Assembly: GCA_028713595.1 (NCBI GenBank)
Contig: JAQTNZ010000055.1
Coordinates: 1 to 9,525 of the forward strand
Origin: Methylovulum sp.
Lineage (GTDB): Bacteria; Pseudomonadota; Gammaproteobacteria; Methylococcales; Methylomonadaceae
Length of the DNA: 9,525 nt
Direction of reading: 5' to 3'
Shown here one piece after another: positions 8,346 through 9,525 of this stretch. The notes below the pieces were generated by a model. The model ran no database searches and was not told where the DNA came from. It saw only the letters and a program-made list of their open reading frames with translations. Position numbers and translations under genes: made by a program. Position 1 is the first letter of the stretch. Every line of letters starts with the position of its first letter.

Positions 8346-8493
8346 GAATTTTCTCGTTGTTATTTAAATAGTTCGACACATAAATCCGGTTTTGCACACC
8401 CGTATAAATACCGTGAAGAAAAGGAGGGCGGACACTTGACAGGAAAATACGCCACCAGACAATGAATTACCAATCGCATATTCAAATTTGTTG

Positions 8494-8865
8494 TTATATT
8501 TTTTCAAAAATGTTTAACACTTTAATATCTAAAAAGTTAAAGTCAGACACGTTTCGAGTTACTAGGATCAAATTTTTTACCTGTGCTGTCGAAGCAATAA
8601 TATTGTCAGGCATTTTAATTTTCTTTATTTTTCTATTTCTTATCGCTTGTACGGCTATTTCTCTGTTCACATCTATAATTTTAAAGCTTTCTAAAAATTC
8701 TTTGACATCGTTTTCTTGCTCTTGGGTAAAGGCAAAAGAAATAACTTCTATATAAGTTATTTGTGAAATAACACATTGATTTTTATTTTCTGTGAGAAAA
8801 ACCGTCGCTAATTTTTCATTATTAAAATGATAGATAATGATATTAGAATCGACTAAGTATTTCAT
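8494..8865 (-). CDS. VapC-like PIN-domain toxin
   Basis: A 123-residue PIN-domain protein, the usual length for a VapC toxin, which acts as a metal-dependent ribonuclease. The acidic site is complete: D6 in YLVDSNIIIYHF, E40 in ISQITYIEVISF, D87 in KMPDNIIASTA, and D108 in the conserved VTRNVSDF motif (T103, N105, D108). The start overlaps the antitoxin stop by 4 bp (ATGA), typical of coupled VapBC pairs. Base use differs sharply from the neighbours: 16 of 60 bases are G or C in 8521-8580, compared with about half in eno. This points to recent transfer. The RNA target cannot be told from sequence. The gap to kdsA downstream (148 bp) shows no clear terminator. Confidence 0.9.
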   Translation of the reverse strand: MKYLVDSNIIIYHFNNEKLATVFLTENKNQCVISQITYIEVISFAFTQEQENDVKEFLESFKIIDVNREIAVQAIRNRKIKKIKMPDNIIASTAQVKNLILVTRNVSDFNFLDIKVLNIFEKI

Positions 8866-9098
8866 AGCCTATCTTCCCATTCACCCCTTATTTCTTTTTG
8901 CCATTTTAAAGGATCAATATTTTGGGCGGACAATATACCCGCCGTCTTTCTAATACTATCATTTGCTTTATCAGAACCCTCATCCGTTTCTTTATCGGCA
9001 AATGGCAATACCAATATTTCCACTTTGGTATTCAAGTATTCTATCGGAATACGAACCGTGTATTCTTGCACCTGCGGTGTTATGATTTCTCTTAGCAT
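8862..9098 (-). CDS. VapB-like antitoxin
   Basis: A 78-residue protein upstream of, and overlapping, the PIN toxin. The N-terminal half (EYTVRIPIEYLNTKVEILVL, about 12-31) is predicted beta-rich and is the likely dimerisation and DNA-binding part. The middle is polar and probably flexible. The tail NIDPLKWQKEIRGEWEDRL, with its Trp and Arg/Glu pattern, resembles the toxin-wrapping tails of antitoxins paired with PIN proteins. The open frame extends to a TTG at 9125, but GGAG lies 6 bases before the ATG at 9098, so that start is chosen. Antitoxins of this kind usually repress their own promoter; the 42-bp gap to the Uma2 gene upstream holds no obvious promoter, so all three genes may share a transcript. 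The exact family is uncertain. Confidence 0.8.
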   Translation of the reverse strand: MLREIITPQVQEYTVRIPIEYLNTKVEILVLPFADKETDEGSDKANDSIRKTAGILSAQNIDPLKWQKEIRGEWEDRL

Positions 9099-9104
9099 AT
9101 CAAA

Positions 9105-9108
9105 CTCC
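9105..9108 (-). promoter_or_regulatory. Shine-Dalgarno GGAG deciding the vapB-like start
   Basis: Read on the - strand, TTGGAGTTTGATATG places GGAG 6 bases before the ATG at 9098. This favours it over the upstream TTG at 9125. Confidence 0.65.
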
Positions 9109-9140
9109 AATACTTCATTTCTCAAGCAAGCATCAACCCA

Positions 9141-9525
9141 TCATACTTCAATCTTTTCAGGGAATTCAGGCACTAATATAGAATGCACCAACGGATGCTC
9201 GGCATTAAAAAAACTCATTGTGCCTTTGTCATCACACATCCACACTTCTTGCGCACCCGCCTGAAAATACAACTGCCGTTTTTCCGCCATTTCTTTTTGC
9301 GTATTACTGGCCGAAATGATTTCCACGCAAATTTGGGGGGCGATTGAAGCTTCGGATTCTGTCCTGATCGTACTCAACAAGTCTGATGAAGCCCAGGCAA
9401 CATCAGCGACTTTTGTCCCTTTGCCAGTGCTGATTGCACATTCAGAAAGTGCAGAGCCATTTTTTAAAAAATGCTCCAAAAGCACCGCGATCCTAACTTG
9501 CAAAATGGAATGATACACTTTTACA
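9141..9525 (-). CDS. Second Uma2-family protein, N-terminus beyond window edge
   Basis: The frame is open to the right edge. A GTG at 9518 exists, but the conserved Uma2 N-terminal region (an ELIDGEI-like strand and following residues) is absent from what follows, so the real start most likely lies past 9525. About 127 codons are visible. Counted from the GTG, the family core is KVADVAWAS with D39, PQICVEIISASNTQKEM with E66, and KRQLYFQAGAQEVWMCD, matching the D, E and K/Y blocks of the family. The C-terminus (FPEKIEV) is a normal Uma2 ending. It differs clearly from the complete Uma2 at 6885-7499 and is not a recent copy. It precedes the vapB-like gene by 42 bp on the same strand, mirroring the other cassette. 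If the GTG were the true start the gene would be truncated and probably dead. Confidence 0.82.
   Translation of the reverse strand, partial: VKVYHSILQVRIAVLLEHFLKNGSALSECAISTGKGTKVADVAWASSDLLSTIRTESEASIAPQICVEIISASNTQKEMAEKRQLYFQAGAQEVWMCDDKGTMSFFNAEHPLVHSILVPEFPEKIEV

Noticed and set aside
8462..8755. + strand hydrophobic open frame opposite vapC
   Set aside because: It is the complement of the PIN coding sequence; the hydrophobic stretch arises from AT-rich complement codons. The TTGACA upstream is noted as a weak antisense promoter only.
9516..9518. GTG at 9518 as the true start of the right-edge Uma2 gene
   Set aside because: The conserved N-terminal Uma2 region would be missing, and the frame stays open to the window edge.

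Overview
The window looks like chromosomal DNA of a gammaproteobacterium with about 50% GC in its core genes (a 60-base sample inside eno gives 50%). Sequence character, the metal-type KdsA, the kdsA/eno/ftsB order and an inorganic-carbon pump are compatible with a methanotroph-like lineage (Methylococcales), but that placement is inference. No tRNA, rRNA, CRISPR array or complete insertion sequence was seen, and no gap between genes exceeds 300 bases.

Layout. Bases 1-3236 (+ strand) hold the 3' part of dabA (DUF2309, carbonic-anhydrase-like subunit of the DAB inorganic-carbon transporter), overlapping by 4 bp a NuoL-family membrane protein that is its probable ion-translocating partner. A 13-bp perfect hairpin (3245-3275) separates this pair from a long run of - strand genes. 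In transcription order from the right edge these are: a partial Uma2-family nuclease gene, a VapB-like antitoxin, a VapC-like PIN toxin, kdsA, a second (complete) Uma2 gene, a Phd-like antitoxin, a truncated PIN toxin, eno, ftsB, an arsC-type arsenate reductase, and folP.

How the genes work together. kdsA (Kdo for LPS), eno (glycolysis) and ftsB (divisome) form a conserved proteobacterial neighbourhood, often pyrG-kdsA-eno-ftsB-ispD. Here it is interrupted. A Uma2/antitoxin/broken-PIN cassette sits between kdsA and eno, a Uma2/vapBC cassette lies upstream of kdsA, and arsC plus folP follow ftsB where ispD often lies. Both cassettes share the order Uma2, antitoxin, PIN, all on the - strand. 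The vapBC part is strikingly AT-rich (about 27% GC in a 60-base sample), which suggests recent transfer.

The points most worth a second look are the repeated Uma2/antitoxin/PIN arrangement flanking kdsA, the intact antitoxin beside a 41-codon PIN stub, the diverged 23-residue tandem duplication inside DabA, the dabA-first arrangement with a long NuoL-like partner, and two structured RNA candidates around eno.
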